64,000 bases of DNA from the NCBI GenBank assembly GCA_947459205.1, contig CANHCR010000002.1, positions 1-64,000 on the forward strand. The letters run 5' to 3'. The translations under genes were made by a program, and so were the position numbers. The stretch is from Caryophanales bacterium (GTDB taxonomy: Bacteria > Bacillota > Bacilli > Paenibacillales > CANHCR01). This document shows positions 1 through 8,553 of this stretch, piece after piece (positions within the stretch are counted from its first letter, which is position 1; the number at the start of each line of letters is the position of its first letter). The notes under the pieces are model-generated. The model saw only the letters and a list, made by a program, of their open reading frames with translations. It had not been told where the DNA came from and searched no databases.

Positions 1-290
1 CCGCTACTATTTGTAACCCACAAACTTCCAGAAGTCGAAGTGACGTTCACCGTCAACGAAGCCGTATCCGGGTCTCCGACCGTGATGCCTGTCAAGTCAA
101 GAGCAGTATCCTCATTTACTGAAAATGATACTGGTCCTTTTATCCATGGTTGCTGACCTGTGTTCGCAAACACGCTAGCAAAGTCAAAACTCCATGGGCC
201 AAGTGTGCTGAGTGACGGCGCGTAACCGCTTAATAGCATCGCAAATGCCAAAGCAAACGCCAACCAGCTTTTCCTCGAAAACACATTCAT
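1..290 (-). CDS. Secreted protein with cadherin-like (tandem-95 type) repeat, N-terminal part
   Basis: The frame is open from an ATG at 290 to the left edge of the window, so only the first 96 codons are seen and the C-terminus lies outside. A GGAG-type ribosome site lies about 8 bases before the ATG. The product begins with a short basic stretch (MNVFSRKSW) and a hydrophobic segment with small residues, a typical signal peptide. From about residue 50 the sequence reads PVSFSVNEDTALDLTGI, followed by DPDTASLTVNVTSTSGSLW, the pattern of cadherin-like/tandem-95 beta repeats found in large surface proteins. It is read convergently with nothing; the next gene on its 5' side, also minus strand, is another exported repeat protein. 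Function is inferred only as an exported adhesin or cell-surface protein. Confidence 0.7.
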   Translation of the reverse strand, partial: MNVFSRKSWLAFALAFAMLLSGYAPSLSTLGPWSFDFASVFANTGQQPWIKGPVSFSVNEDTALDLTGITVGDPDTASLTVNVTSTSGSLWVTNSS

Positions 291-463
291 TCGATTCAAC
301 TCTCCTTTTGAAAATGGTAGATACAAACTCTGATACGAGGCTATACGTAATCATTTTATTCTATATTTCATATTCTGACAATCAAAAATACAGACTCTAG
401 CATATAAAATTATTGCGCCGCGTTTGTTTTGAGCGTTAGACGGGCATAAAACATTAAAAAATT

Positions 464-3400
464 CTACTCTGCAAACAACATCAATTGATTGACGTCTCTT
501 TTTTCACCTTTTATAAACGAAGCGCCAGATGCATCGGACAATTGTTTATAACCTGACGGTACGCCTGTATCTGGCACCGGCAACACATAACCGAGCAGAG
601 AAATCCATTCGGTTTTAGCGTCATATGGCTGGTAAATGACACGGTTCTGATACGTCTCATATTTCGCATCTCCTGGCGCATACGGATTGATGAACGCCTT
701 TTTACCTGCAAAAGCATATGGATCGGTCGACAAGAAGTATTGTCCACTTTCAACGTTTCGCATCAACATTAGAGGTTGTGAACCTTTCAGTGGCACCGGC
801 GAACTATAACCAACTGGCACTTCACTGTAAGTTGGCGGTGTGGCGGTCAATACTGTCTGTCCATCTCGCGTCGTTTCATAGAGCGCCATTCGACCGGACG
901 ATGCCGCTTCGAATTCAACCCGCTTGTATTCTACCTTATCAACTAGAGAAGCGGCGGTCTGCGCAACTTGTGATAACTTACCAAATACAAGATATCTGCG
1001 GAAATGAAACCCTTCACCCGGCTTGATGAGCGGAAAAATTACCGATGTCAGCAGTTGTCCGTCACGTGCGAGATCGTTTACCTTACCGTAAGCAGCCGCC
1101 GACGTCCGAATTTGCCAGTAGTCTCCGCCACTGTTTTTTAAAGCAGACTGCGCACTCCAGTCCTTATCTTTGCCCCACACCATCGCAGCCGTCATCGCAT
1201 TCGGATTAGCGGCATCTTGTGTTGAAGCGCCCCACCCCGCAAACGAATTGACATTAAACGTATGATTGGTGCCATAGGTCCGATCGAAAATTTCAAAATT
1301 TGCCCCAGTCGTGCCGCGAATTTGATGCGGAAACAGACTTCTGCGCACCATCCACCAAGGGGCTTCAGCAAAATCATACGAAATCGAGCCGAAATTATAG
1401 TAATAATAGTTTAGCTCAATGACGCCGTTCCCAGCGTCACGATACTTGGAATAAATCATGATGTCTCCGCGGTTGACGCTCGGTTTCGGCACAACGCCCC
1501 AGTTAATCGTTGCATAACTGCGTTCTTCCGCGTCATAAAAACCAGCAAGCTGCGGCGAATGAAACGGTTTGTTGTTTTGCGCATCAGCCAATGGACTAAT
1601 ATACATTCCAGATCCATGGATGTAGCCGTTGCCAAACACACCCATAACAGTGTCGTTGTTACTGACAAAACTACTATTTAGAGTCGTAGTCATGCCGTCA
1701 TCGTTCCATGGGGAAAGCATGTTCCAACCGGGTTGGCGGAAACTCGGTGGTGAAATTTCGCCGACGACAGGTAGTTTGATGGAGTATATATTGCCTCCCT
1801 TACCGATTCGTATCGACCAACTGCGATCCGTTTGGCTAGAATTGGCGCGATGTGTGAGTTCGGTGCCGAATACAGAAGACTCGCCGAACGGAGTTACTGT
1901 AGGATAATTGGCCCAGTTGATTTGACCGCTCGTAAAAGCCCAACGCGCGGGGTTGTAGGCTGCGTAATTTTGTTTTGAAAATGAACCGGTCGTTGCATCA
2001 TCGATACCATTTTTACCGGTAAACACATCGAATAGCGAGACGCCTTTCGGACGCAACACAATGCTTGCCGTTTTCCGAACCGCGCTTGTCCTAAGCAAAT
2101 CTTTGGCGTCGATTTGAATGGTGTAATCCCCTGGTGCTTGCACTACCCCTTTGGCGTTCTTGCCATCCCAAGTGAATGTGTGATTGCCTGGAAATGATGT
2201 CGGTTTCACAGACAGACTGTACACTACTTTGTTTTCGCTGTTTACGATGCGAATCGAGACATTCGCTTGCTCGGACAACGAATAGAACACGGAAGTATCG
2301 ATTGGAGCTGGTGTCGCAAATGACTCGACAGTCGCATCATTAATGGTAATCACCGGTGCAGTCAAATCCACTGTGACCATTTTCAACAATTGTGTCTCCG
2401 TCGTGTCCGTTTTCTTCGCACTGATTTTCACCACAAAATCGCCGCTACCGAGCGCCGCAAGTGAGAGATTCACTCTATTTGTCCCCGCTTTCGTGGGTAC
2501 ATTCGACAAAGGGGTTTGCAGCGATTGACCAGAAGTATTGTGTACACTGACTGTAATGTCAGACGCTTCTGGCAATAGATAACCGATCGAAGTCGCTCCC
2601 TTCGACACTGGTTTAGAGACTGCAACCAAGGTAAGTTTGTGTGAAGCATTTACGTTGCTAGCATTCGTGGTTACTGTCAATGGTAGACTTACTGTGGATT
2701 TGTTGCCATTATCATCGTATGCAATCACTGTCATTGCGTAAGCAGTTGAAGATTGTAAGTTCGTCAATGTCCAAGTGTTCAAATTTGTTTTGCCAAGTGA
2801 GGCTCCATTTCTGAATACTTCATATTCCGAGATTCGTAGATTGTCAATCGTGCGGTCCCAAAGCAAGCGGAAACCAGTAGAAGTAATCGAATCAGCGGCT
2901 AATCCGCTTACACGCAAAGGAGCAACGGTATCGGAGAGCGTTTCCACCTCAAGAGGCAGACTCTGCTCTGATCCGTTGTTCATGGAATCAAACGCTTTGA
3001 CCGTAACTGTGTATTTTGTATCCGCATTCAAACCACCTAGCGAGGCAGATGTCGAAAGGGTGTTCTTCGCAATCTTGTTTGTCACTTTGAGCAAACCATC
3101 GAGGTACACTTCATATCGAGTGACGCCTACGTCATCGGTCGCAGATTGCCAAGTCAGTTGAAATGAAGTCAAACCGACATTCGAAGCTTGCAATGCGGTA
3201 GGAGGTTGTGGTGGCACAGTATCAGCTAATGTTTTGACCGTAATGGTCGCACTCGATTTGGAAACATTGCCCGTCTGATCAACCGCAACGACACGCATTT
3301 TATAAGCGGTATTTATGATGAGGGAGTTGACGAGAAATGAGTTTGACACAGATGTGCCAATCAACTTCTCATTTCGAAACACACGATATTCTTTGACGCC

Positions 3401-3598
3401 AACATTGTCGGTCGATGCTGTCCAATGGAGCGTGAAGGAATTTCTCGTAATGTCAGTTGCTTGCAAAGATGTTGGCGCAGTCGGAACTTGTGTATCCCCA
3501 TTACCTGAGGCGACCCCACTAGCAAGTCCAAGCGAAGCAAACCAAATCGAGAAGCATAATAAAAATAATGACCATTTTCTAATTGTAATCGTTTTCAT
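464..3598 (-). CDS. Secreted multidomain protein: three fibronectin type III domains, FlgD-like Ig domain, unknown C-terminal half
   Basis: A protein of 1,044 residues with a good ribosome site (GGAGG) before the ATG at 3598. Residues 1-30 form a signal peptide. Three FN3 domains follow at about 36-122, 130-220 and 228-312, each starting with the D-x-x-x-P pattern and containing the 'TDNVGVxxYxVxxxG' core. A stretch near 425-515 has the FlgD Ig-like signature (TWDGKNAKG...PGDYTIQIDA). Residues 520-1044 are rich in aromatic residues and glycine and look like a beta-structured, perhaps carbohydrate-related, domain that I cannot name. No cell-wall sorting signal or S-layer homology domain is seen, so the protein is probably released or held non-covalently. 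The FN3 repeats resemble those of the secreted protein at 22773-24920. Confidence 0.8.
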   Translation of the reverse strand: MKTITIRKWSLFLLCFSIWFASLGLASGVASGNGDTQVPTAPTSLQATDITRNSFTLHWTASTDNVGVKEYRVFRNEKLIGTSVSNSFLVNSLIINTAYKMRVVAVDQTGNVSKSSATITVKTLADTVPPQPPTALQASNVGLTSFQLTWQSATDDVGVTRYEVYLDGLLKVTNKIAKNTLSTSASLGGLNADTKYTVTVKAFDSMNNGSEQSLPLEVETLSDTVAPLRVSGLAADSITSTGFRLLWDRTIDNLRISEYEVFRNGASLGKTNLNTWTLTNLQSSTAYAMTVIAYDDNGNKSTVSLPLTVTTNASNVNASHKLTLVAVSKPVSKGATSIGYLLPEASDITVSVHNTSGQSLQTPLSNVPTKAGTNRVNLSLAALGSGDFVVKISAKKTDTTETQLLKMVTVDLTAPVITINDATVESFATPAPIDTSVFYSLSEQANVSIRIVNSENKVVYSLSVKPTSFPGNHTFTWDGKNAKGVVQAPGDYTIQIDAKDLLRTSAVRKTASIVLRPKGVSLFDVFTGKNGIDDATTGSFSKQNYAAYNPARWAFTSGQINWANYPTVTPFGESSVFGTELTHRANSSQTDRSWSIRIGKGGNIYSIKLPVVGEISPPSFRQPGWNMLSPWNDDGMTTTLNSSFVSNNDTVMGVFGNGYIHGSGMYISPLADAQNNKPFHSPQLAGFYDAEERSYATINWGVVPKPSVNRGDIMIYSKYRDAGNGVIELNYYYYNFGSISYDFAEAPWWMVRRSLFPHQIRGTTGANFEIFDRTYGTNHTFNVNSFAGWGASTQDAANPNAMTAAMVWGKDKDWSAQSALKNSGGDYWQIRTSAAAYGKVNDLARDGQLLTSVIFPLIKPGEGFHFRRYLVFGKLSQVAQTAASLVDKVEYKRVEFEAASSGRMALYETTRDGQTVLTATPPTYSEVPVGYSSPVPLKGSQPLMLMRNVESGQYFLSTDPYAFAGKKAFINPYAPGDAKYETYQNRVIYQPYDAKTEWISLLGYVLPVPDTGVPSGYKQLSDASGASFIKGEKRDVNQLMLFAE

Positions 3599-3657
3599 TT
3601 ATAATCCTCCGAGTGCTAGTAACTTCATTCTAGTGTAGATATCGGATTCATTCACGA

Positions 3658-4836
3658 TCATTTCAAATCGTTATGAAGGATTGCATGGCGAAACCTCTCC
3701 AAGGCCTCCGCTAATATGCTCCTAGGACATGCAACATTGATCCGCAAAAAACCTTCACCACCAAACACTGTACCGTCGCTGAACGCCACTTTCGCCTGTT
3801 TGAACATGATGTCTTTCATTTGCGCAGCAGATAATTGTGTATCGCGATAGTCAATCCAAACAAGATACGTCGCCTGAGGGCTCATCACCTTAAATTGAGG
3901 GAAATGCTCGATGAAAAAATGCTCCAAATAGCGGATGTTATCTTGAATATATTGAAGCGCCGAATCCAGCCAAGCGTCTCCGTGACGATACGCCACCTCG
4001 AACGCCGTGCACGCAAAATAACTCTCCAAGTGGAGCGACAAAGTCTTCAACGCGCGCACATAATTACGCCGAACTCGTTCATCCGGAATGATTAGTGTAG
4101 ACGTTGAAATGCCAGGCATATTAAATGTCTTGCTCGGAGCGATACATGTGATCGTTTGTTGCGCCAATTCCGATGATAATGAAGCAATCGGGATGTGCTT
4201 GTGCCCCGGCAACACGAGGTCAAAATGAATTTCATCTGACACAATCCACACACGATATTTCAGACACAGCTCACCTAAGCGAATTAACTCTTCTTGTTCC
4301 CAAACGCGGCCACCCGGGTTGTGCGGACTGCAAAGTAGCAACATTTTTGCGCCTGCCGCAAACTGCCTCTCCAACAATTCAAAATCCATGCGGTACAAAC
4401 CGTTCTCGATGATCAACGGATTTTCGACCAGCATCCGTTCGTTAAGCTGAATCACATCGAAGAACGGATAATAGACCGGCGTCTGGATAACAATTGCATC
4501 CCCTTTATCGGTCAGCGTATGAATAAGTAGACTCAGAGCCGTCACAACGCCTGGACTCGTCGCCAACCAATCCTGAGGAACCTCCCATTGATGGCGTCGC
4601 TTAAGCCATTCGAGTAGTGAATCAAAATATGACTGCGGACGAATCGTATATCCGTAGACGCCATGTTGTGCCCGTTCAGTCAGTGCCTTTACAACTTCAG
4701 GCGGCGATTGAAAATCCATATCTGCTACCCATAGCGGTAAAATATCTTTGTCGCCGAACAACGCCTCCGATTGATCCCATTTATATGAATTCGTACCGCG
4801 TCGGTCGTGTAGTCTGTCAAAATCGAAAGTTTGCAT
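3658..4836 (-). CDS. patB: MalY/PatB family PLP-dependent C-S lyase (aminotransferase fold)
   Basis: A fold-type I pyridoxal-phosphate enzyme of 392 residues. The family cleaves the C-S bond of cystathionine or other S-conjugates to give pyruvate, ammonia and a thiol. The N-terminus has the family hallmark FDRLHDRRGTNSYKWD, and LPLWVADMDFQSPPEV follows. The Schiff-base lysine lies in APSKTFNMPG, and SDEIHFDLV holds the aspartate that binds the pyridine nitrogen. I chose the second ATG (4836) because GGAG lies about 8 bases before it but almost touches the ATG at 4842. The gene stands alone, with short gaps to the secreted FN3 gene downstream and to the repeat-rich accessory DNA upstream. It may be the last ordinary gene before the island. 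Confidence 0.88.
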   Translation of the reverse strand: MQTFDFDRLHDRRGTNSYKWDQSEALFGDKDILPLWVADMDFQSPPEVVKALTERAQHGVYGYTIRPQSYFDSLLEWLKRRHQWEVPQDWLATSPGVVTALSLLIHTLTDKGDAIVIQTPVYYPFFDVIQLNERMLVENPLIIENGLYRMDFELLERQFAAGAKMLLLCSPHNPGGRVWEQEELIRLGELCLKYRVWIVSDEIHFDLVLPGHKHIPIASLSSELAQQTITCIAPSKTFNMPGISTSTLIIPDERVRRNYVRALKTLSLHLESYFACTAFEVAYRHGDAWLDSALQYIQDNIRYLEHFFIEHFPQFKVMSPQATYLVWIDYRDTQLSAAQMKDIMFKQAKVAFSDGTVFGGEGFLRINVACPRSILAEALERFRHAILHNDLK

Positions 4837-5011
4837 CTTCATCGCTCCAAAACGTTAGTCAATTGTTTCATCATTATACGTTTTGCATGGCGACAGTTGC
4901 AACTTGCTAGACGTATAACAAAAGGATTCAATCAACGGTGATTCACCTCATTTCTTCGAACAACGTTAGAATCACTCATATTACATAGGATTCGAGTCAA
5001 TTTTTTCATAC

Positions 5012-5178
5012 AAAAAAGAACGGCCAACCCGCCAGTTTAGCAGATCGACCGCACTATCTTGAATCAATAATTTGGAGCCAAAGGGAACGAACCCCCGACT
5101 TCATCGCCCGAAATGAAAAACTTTCGTTAGTGATGATAGTGATGCGGACTGTCGTGTTAACTACTTTAACTGCTATGG
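5012..5178 (-). repeat. tRNA-like/terminator module 1 (family A)
   Basis: Begins just after the stop of the gene at 5188. Read on the minus strand it opens with CCATAGCAGTTAAAGTAGTT, resembles a D-arm (AACACGACAG), and ends at 5073 with a T-arm and acceptor-like end (GGGGGTTCGTTCCC, TTTGGCTCCA). There is no matching 5' acceptor strand and no anticodon arm, so it is not a functional tRNA. A 6-bp hairpin (GCGGTC/GGCCGT) and a run of six T follow at 5012-5052, making a plausible intrinsic terminator. The module at 6859-7047 is homologous along its whole length, including the terminator part. Confidence 0.65.
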
Positions 5179-5187
5179 AACAAACGT

Positions 5188-5559
5188 TTACACCCGCGAC
5201 AAACAATTTTCAGAGGAGAATACATTTCGCATCTTAAACTCCGCCGGACTTTCCACCAAATACACAATCCTCAGCAAATCCGGAGGGTTCCCGACAAAAT
5301 AGGGATTGGCTAAAAAGTATTTCGATTCGTACACCCAAGCCGGAATTTCCAAGCCAGCCTCACGCGTGAGTTTATGGACTGATGATGCAATGAAAGCAAG
5401 AGAATTATCATCCAGAGATAGTCGGTCAGCAGGCTCATTTACCATGTCAAGTTTCTTGTCTGATTCAGTAGCATAGAAAGCATCCAAAAACATCGCCCAC
5501 GCAAACGTAAAGTCTCACCCGTCGCTTAAGTACTTGTCCATGATTGACACCAGGTTCAT
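5188..5559 (-). pseudogene. Partner protein of nucleotidyltransferase pair, nonsense-mutated copy
   Basis: The intact paralogue at 54559-54930 encodes 123 residues. Here the same reading frame starts at an ATG at 5559 (MNLVSIMDKYLSDG) but hits TGA at codon 15, where the paralogue has AGA (Arg). After the stop the frame continues in full homology to the end (…FSSENCLSRV). Only an internal start could give a 101-residue product beginning MFLDAFYATESDKK. Start codon and upstream stop overlap as ATGA with the nucleotidyltransferase gene, exactly as in the intact pair. Family function is not known to me; the arrangement resembles a two-gene toxin-antitoxin unit. The copy is probably inactive, unless the internal ATG is used. 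Confidence 0.75.
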
Positions 5560-6077
5560 AAAAACAACCCTTCTGCGAACGCGACTGTCTTCACACTAAG
5601 AAACTTTCGCGGAACATATTTTTCAACGATATCAAGTACCTCAAGATAACTTGTTAGTTTTAAATAATTTTTAAGATAAATTGCATCCTCACGATTCTTA
5701 CTTCCTTCCCTTGCAGCATAACACTTCATCGCCAGAATATATTCTGCAGTTGCTGATTGTATTTTTAAATTGGAGTAAGTCTTCACTTCAACATGAGGTG
5801 GATTTGTGTAAATAAACTCCTTGATCCCTTCGTTCAACCAATCTTCTTGTATGTTCATTTCATTAGCAACTTCTTTGGCCATTTGATACAGGTCCGTCTT
5901 GGGTTGAAAAATTGCATCAACATCACGTGTGTATCCTCGACTTCCAAACACCAAACACATGGAAGCTCCACCGAAAATAATAATTTCTCCATGTTCGTCA
6001 GCATGAACTAACTTTTGATTTAATTTTTCGAAACAACCCAACATCAGTTGTTTATCTAAGTTCACATCTTTATTCAT
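5556..6077 (-). CDS. Nucleotidyltransferase-fold protein, DUF6036-like (toxin-antitoxin-type), copy 1
   Basis: About 173 residues. The motif IIFGGASMCLVFGSRGYTRDVDAI carries the G-G-(A)-S and R-x-T-x-D-V-D-A elements of the minimal nucleotidyltransferase fold, as in DUF6036/AbiEii-like proteins; the D-V-D pair would bind metal. The frame is open from a GTG at 6092, but GGGGA lies just before two adjacent ATGs, so 6077 or 6080 is more likely the start. It overlaps the partner gene by ATGA, implying translational coupling. The protein is nearly identical to the copy at 54927-55448. Family knowledge suggests nucleotide transfer to tRNA or protein as a stress or phage response, with the coupled gene as partner; this is inference. 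Confidence 0.75.
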   Translation of the reverse strand: MNKDVNLDKQLMLGCFEKLNQKLVHADEHGEIIIFGGASMCLVFGSRGYTRDVDAIFQPKTDLYQMAKEVANEMNIQEDWLNEGIKEFIYTNPPHVEVKTYSNLKIQSATAEYILAMKCYAAREGSKNREDAIYLKNYLKLTSYLEVLDIVEKYVPRKFLSVKTVAFAEGLFL

Positions 6078-6128
6078 CATATCCCCAACCACTCAAAAAA
6101 TAATATTAGCCTTAATATACCTTATATT

Positions 6129-6160
6129 CAAAAGAGGTCGACGCTTTCGCATCAACCTCT
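6129..6160 (-). terminator. Intrinsic terminator upstream of nucleotidyltransferase copy 1
   Basis: On the minus strand AGAGGTTGATGC GAAA GCGTCGACCTCT folds into a stem with one or two mismatches and is followed by TTTT. It stops transcripts arriving from the Uma2 side before the pair. A near-identical hairpin lies at 55503-55534 upstream of the second copy of the same gene pair. Confidence 0.75.
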
Positions 6161-6170
6161 GGTTCCGCAT

Positions 6171-6216
6171 TCTGAGACAATCCTATAGCAGTAAACTAGC
6201 TTAAGCGCTCTGCTAC
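6171..6216. repeat. Partial repeat with CTATAGCAGT boundary
   Basis: The plus strand reads CTGAGACAATCCTATAGCAG then TAAACTAGCTTAAGCGCTCTGC. This matches the start of the inverted-repeat element at 52541-52584 (CTGAGACGATTCTATAGCAG then TTAAAGTAGTTAG). It is in the opposite orientation to the minus-strand modules, so it may be the other end of such an element. It lies between the Uma2 stop and the terminator at 6129. Confidence 0.5.
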
Positions 6217-6240
6217 AAAATCGATTTCATCACCAACCAA

Positions 6241-6771
6241 TTAGCCCAGGATGTCATCCATAGATACGGCTAAACATTTCAGTAAGGATGTCTTTACAGT
6301 CTCTCCTCTTCCGTATACGTGTGAAAGAACATATTTGTCGTCTACCAAAACAAACTGCTCCAAAAGTTCAAGTTCAGGATCAACAATCCAGTATTCTTTG
6401 ACACCAAAACGTTGATAGGTCTCGAACTTGCTTTTTCGGTCGTTTTTCGCAGTAGAATGCGACAAAATCTCTCCTACTATATCAGGAACTCCTTCGACAG
6501 CTCGGTCTGATATGATGTGCATATTTTCGTTTAGAATTAAAATAAAATCTGGTTGCCGAACGTTGCCCTGTGAAAAAACAACATCAAATGGTGATACAAT
6601 AAATATTCCCTCTTCTCGACAGGGTGCATATATCACTGAAGCCAATCGAGTGATGATTAGTTGATGTTTATAACTTGGCGCAGGTGTCATCATCTGTAAT
6701 GTCCCGTCAATAATTTCATAACGTTGTCCGTCATCAGGAAACTCGACATATTGGTTATAGGTCATCATCAT
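6241..6771 (-). CDS. Uma2 family endonuclease (DUF820)
   Basis: A 176-residue protein of the Uma2/DUF820 family, which has a PD-(D/E)xK nuclease fold and is abundant in accessory DNA. Diagnostic stretches are YEIIDGTLQMMTPAP near the N-terminus, the metal site VRQPDFILI, and VPDIVGEILSHST followed by KYWIVDPELE-like EYWIVDPE, with KFETYQRFGVKEYW between. GAGGTG lies 5-6 bases before the ATG at 6771. The gene is single, with a tRNA-like module before it and a partial repeat after it. A biological role for Uma2 proteins is not firmly established; nuclease activity is inferred from the fold. Confidence 0.85.
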   Translation of the reverse strand: MMMTYNQYVEFPDDGQRYEIIDGTLQMMTPAPSYKHQLIITRLASVIYAPCREEGIFIVSPFDVVFSQGNVRQPDFILILNENMHIISDRAVEGVPDIVGEILSHSTAKNDRKSKFETYQRFGVKEYWIVDPELELLEQFVLVDDKYVLSHVYGRGETVKTSLLKCLAVSMDDILG

Positions 6772-6858
6772 TGGTCACCTCGTCTTTATTATCACATTCT
6801 GATTATACCTTATCCAACTTTATCTTTGAAGAACTACGTGAAAAATACGATTAAGAGC

Positions 6859-7047
6859 AAAGTAAAACGACCAGTCCACCTCACAGCAGACCAGAAGTCA
6901 GTCAACCAAAAATTTATGGAGCCAAGGTGGATCGAAACCCTGACCTCATCGCGCGACAAGCTAAGCTTGCGCTAGTGCTGCCAGCGCGGGCAAACAAGTT
7001 TGCCCTACTGATGCACTCTGCCGTGTTAACTACTTTAACTGCTATGG
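6859..7047 (-). repeat. tRNA-like/terminator module 2 (family A)
   Basis: Lies directly after the stop of the lipoprotein gene (7081). Minus-strand reading: CCATAGCAGTTAAAGTAGTT, then AACACGGCAGAGTGCATC, a perfect GGGCAAAC/GTTTGCCC hairpin, a GCGC-rich segment with nested dyads, and at 6917-6955 a tRNA-Ala-like 3' end (AGGGTTTCGATCCACC, TTGGCTCCA). A T-rich tail (CGTTTTACTTT) follows at 6859-6870. Compared with module 1 the ends are conserved and the middle has been replaced by hairpins. No intact cloverleaf can be drawn. Confidence 0.65.
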
Positions 7048-7080
7048 AATGATTATTCTTAGTCAAAAACACAATTCTCA

Positions 7081-8067
7081 TTAATCAGACAAAAGCACTA
7101 TTTTTGTCGCCTGAACCTGGCCAGGGAATGAGTCTTCTTGCATTCCAGTTGTCCAGATTTTAATACGATCCCCAATACTGAAAGCGTTTGGATTTGCATA
7201 ATTAACAAAAAGTGCCTCGATGTTCGGAATCGCAAGAATTTCTCTCTTTGTCTTCAATAAAACATCCGTTGGTTCTACACCCCACACCATGGTAAGACCT
7301 TTCTCAGAGATTTCGATTATATACCCTTCGAATATAGAGTCTCCAATTGATTGAACTGTAATTTCATTGGCAAAGCGAATGGGAATACCCATGTCGTACT
7401 GTTCTTGATCTGCAAGTTGGATGTCGACAACTTGCCCTCTTTGCATTCGTTCAAACGTGGATTGATCTGTAACATATTGAGCAAAATCGAGTTTTTCACT
7501 TTTAGCCTTTGTAAGTAATCGGTCCTCCGATTTGATACGCATTACTACCTCTGATTTGATACCATGAATGACAAGCACACGATATTGAGAATCCACCATT
7601 TGCTTAGATATTACAACCCCTGTCAAATGCTTTGCCCGCATTTTTCCATATATCAACTCTCGTAATTCTTCAGACATCTCTTGATTTAATTGAAGTGCAC
7701 CAATTCCTGAAAGAGGGGCAATTAACCCCGTCCTATCTTTTTCTTCGCTGATATTCAAATGATATTCCGTTCTTTTCCCTTTTTGATCAACTATCTCCAT
7801 TGTGAAATATGGAATATAGTCGACCACACCACCCAGTTTATCTGATTCATTTAGAGCACGTTCAAAAATGGAGAGTTCTACTGGATCGACAAACGTTCTT
7901 GTTTGAAATGGAGGAACCTGCATTTGCTTACATCCCTCCAAGCAAGTCAACGAGATCTTTTTGATCTTCGATTTATCGACCTGGATGCCCGATTCCTCTT
8001 GACTGCATGCCATAAGAACTAATGGCAGTAAACATATAAATAAGAACAATCGAAGTTTTCTCTGCAT
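7081..8067 (-). CDS. Lipoprotein with DUF3221-like C-terminal domain
   Basis: About 328 residues from the ATG at 8067, chosen because GAGGAGG lies 9 bases before it; an ATG at 8085 would include that ribosome site in the coding region. A signal peptide ends in the lipobox LVLMAC, so the cysteine near residue 21 would be lipidated and the protein held outside the membrane. The C-terminal ~90 residues (FEGYIIEISEKGLTMVWGV … IKIWTTGMQEDSFPGQVQAT) match the DUF3221/YobA pattern, an OB-like fold found in Bacillota lipoproteins. The N-terminal two thirds are not recognised. It is followed by tRNA-like module 2 and preceded by family B element 3. Role unknown. Confidence 0.75.
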   Translation of the reverse strand: MQRKLRLFLFICLLPLVLMACSQEESGIQVDKSKIKKISLTCLEGCKQMQVPPFQTRTFVDPVELSIFERALNESDKLGGVVDYIPYFTMEIVDQKGKRTEYHLNISEEKDRTGLIAPLSGIGALQLNQEMSEELRELIYGKMRAKHLTGVVISKQMVDSQYRVLVIHGIKSEVVMRIKSEDRLLTKAKSEKLDFAQYVTDQSTFERMQRGQVVDIQLADQEQYDMGIPIRFANEITVQSIGDSIFEGYIIEISEKGLTMVWGVEPTDVLLKTKREILAIPNIEALFVNYANPNAFSIGDRIKIWTTGMQEDSFPGQVQATKIVLLSD

Positions 8068-8085
8068 AATCAAGGACCTCCTCAT

Positions 8086-8355
8086 GATTTAACATCCATC
8101 ATCATAAACGACTTATCCATGAAGAAAGTTGCAAATGTTAATACATTTTTCAATTTGAGGTCGTGTATTATTTAGTTGCACTTCACTTCATAACGATATA
8201 ACATCCGTTTCGAATGACTTGTGGTAACTGTGCCCCGCATGATTTGAAACGCTTTTCCGGAATAAATAATCTTTGACACTTCTATTTCAACTGTTATCGA
8301 ATGACTCTTCCGTGTCTCCCATCATTATTCAATCACATCAAAATAATCAGCCAGC
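8086..8355. other. Intergenic stretch upstream of lipoprotein gene
   Basis: About 270 bases with no open frame of note and no strong hairpin. It must carry the promoter of the lipoprotein gene if that gene is not read through from the kinase gene, but no clear -35/-10 pair stands out. Confidence 0.4.
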
Positions 8356-8544
8356 AATCCGTGATTTCATCATCTCAACGGACCGCCAGACACTTATTAA
8401 AAACTAGATTTCATTCAACATTTTTTAATCTAGTTTTTTGCGAAAAACTAGATTAAACGGGCTGTCGTTTGAGCTACTGTACATCAAAACTGGAGACAGC
8501 TTGCGAACGTGTCCAGTCGCGTTAAGGTGCTTTAACTGCTATAA
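8356..8544 (-). repeat. Family B structured repeat, copy 1 (element 3)
   Basis: Lies 10 bases after the kinase stop codon. Minus-strand order: TATAGCAGTTAAAG; a hairpin ACTGGACA/TGTCTCCAGT with TTCGCAA in its loop; a D-arm-like GTACAGTAGCTCAAACGACAG; three copies of a 12-base segment, AATCTAGTTTTT (8454-8443), its complement (8438-8427), and AATCTAGTTTTT again (8410-8399); then a hairpin around TCCGT…ACGGA (8382-8358). The middle segment can pair with either neighbour, giving mutually exclusive stems. Other copies are at 10977-11168 and 55571-55763. Confidence 0.75.
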
Positions 8545-8553
8545 AAAAATAAA

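Noticed and set aside
6917..7047. Functional tRNA-Ala or long-variable-arm tRNA
   Set aside because: The 3' acceptor strand has no complementary 5' strand and no 7-base anticodon loop can be formed; only the T-arm and 3' end resemble tRNA.
8356..8544. T-box riboswitch
   Set aside because: Despite tRNA-like parts and alternative hairpins there is no T-box bulge (TGG/AGGGTGG words), no specifier loop and no amino-acid-related gene downstream.
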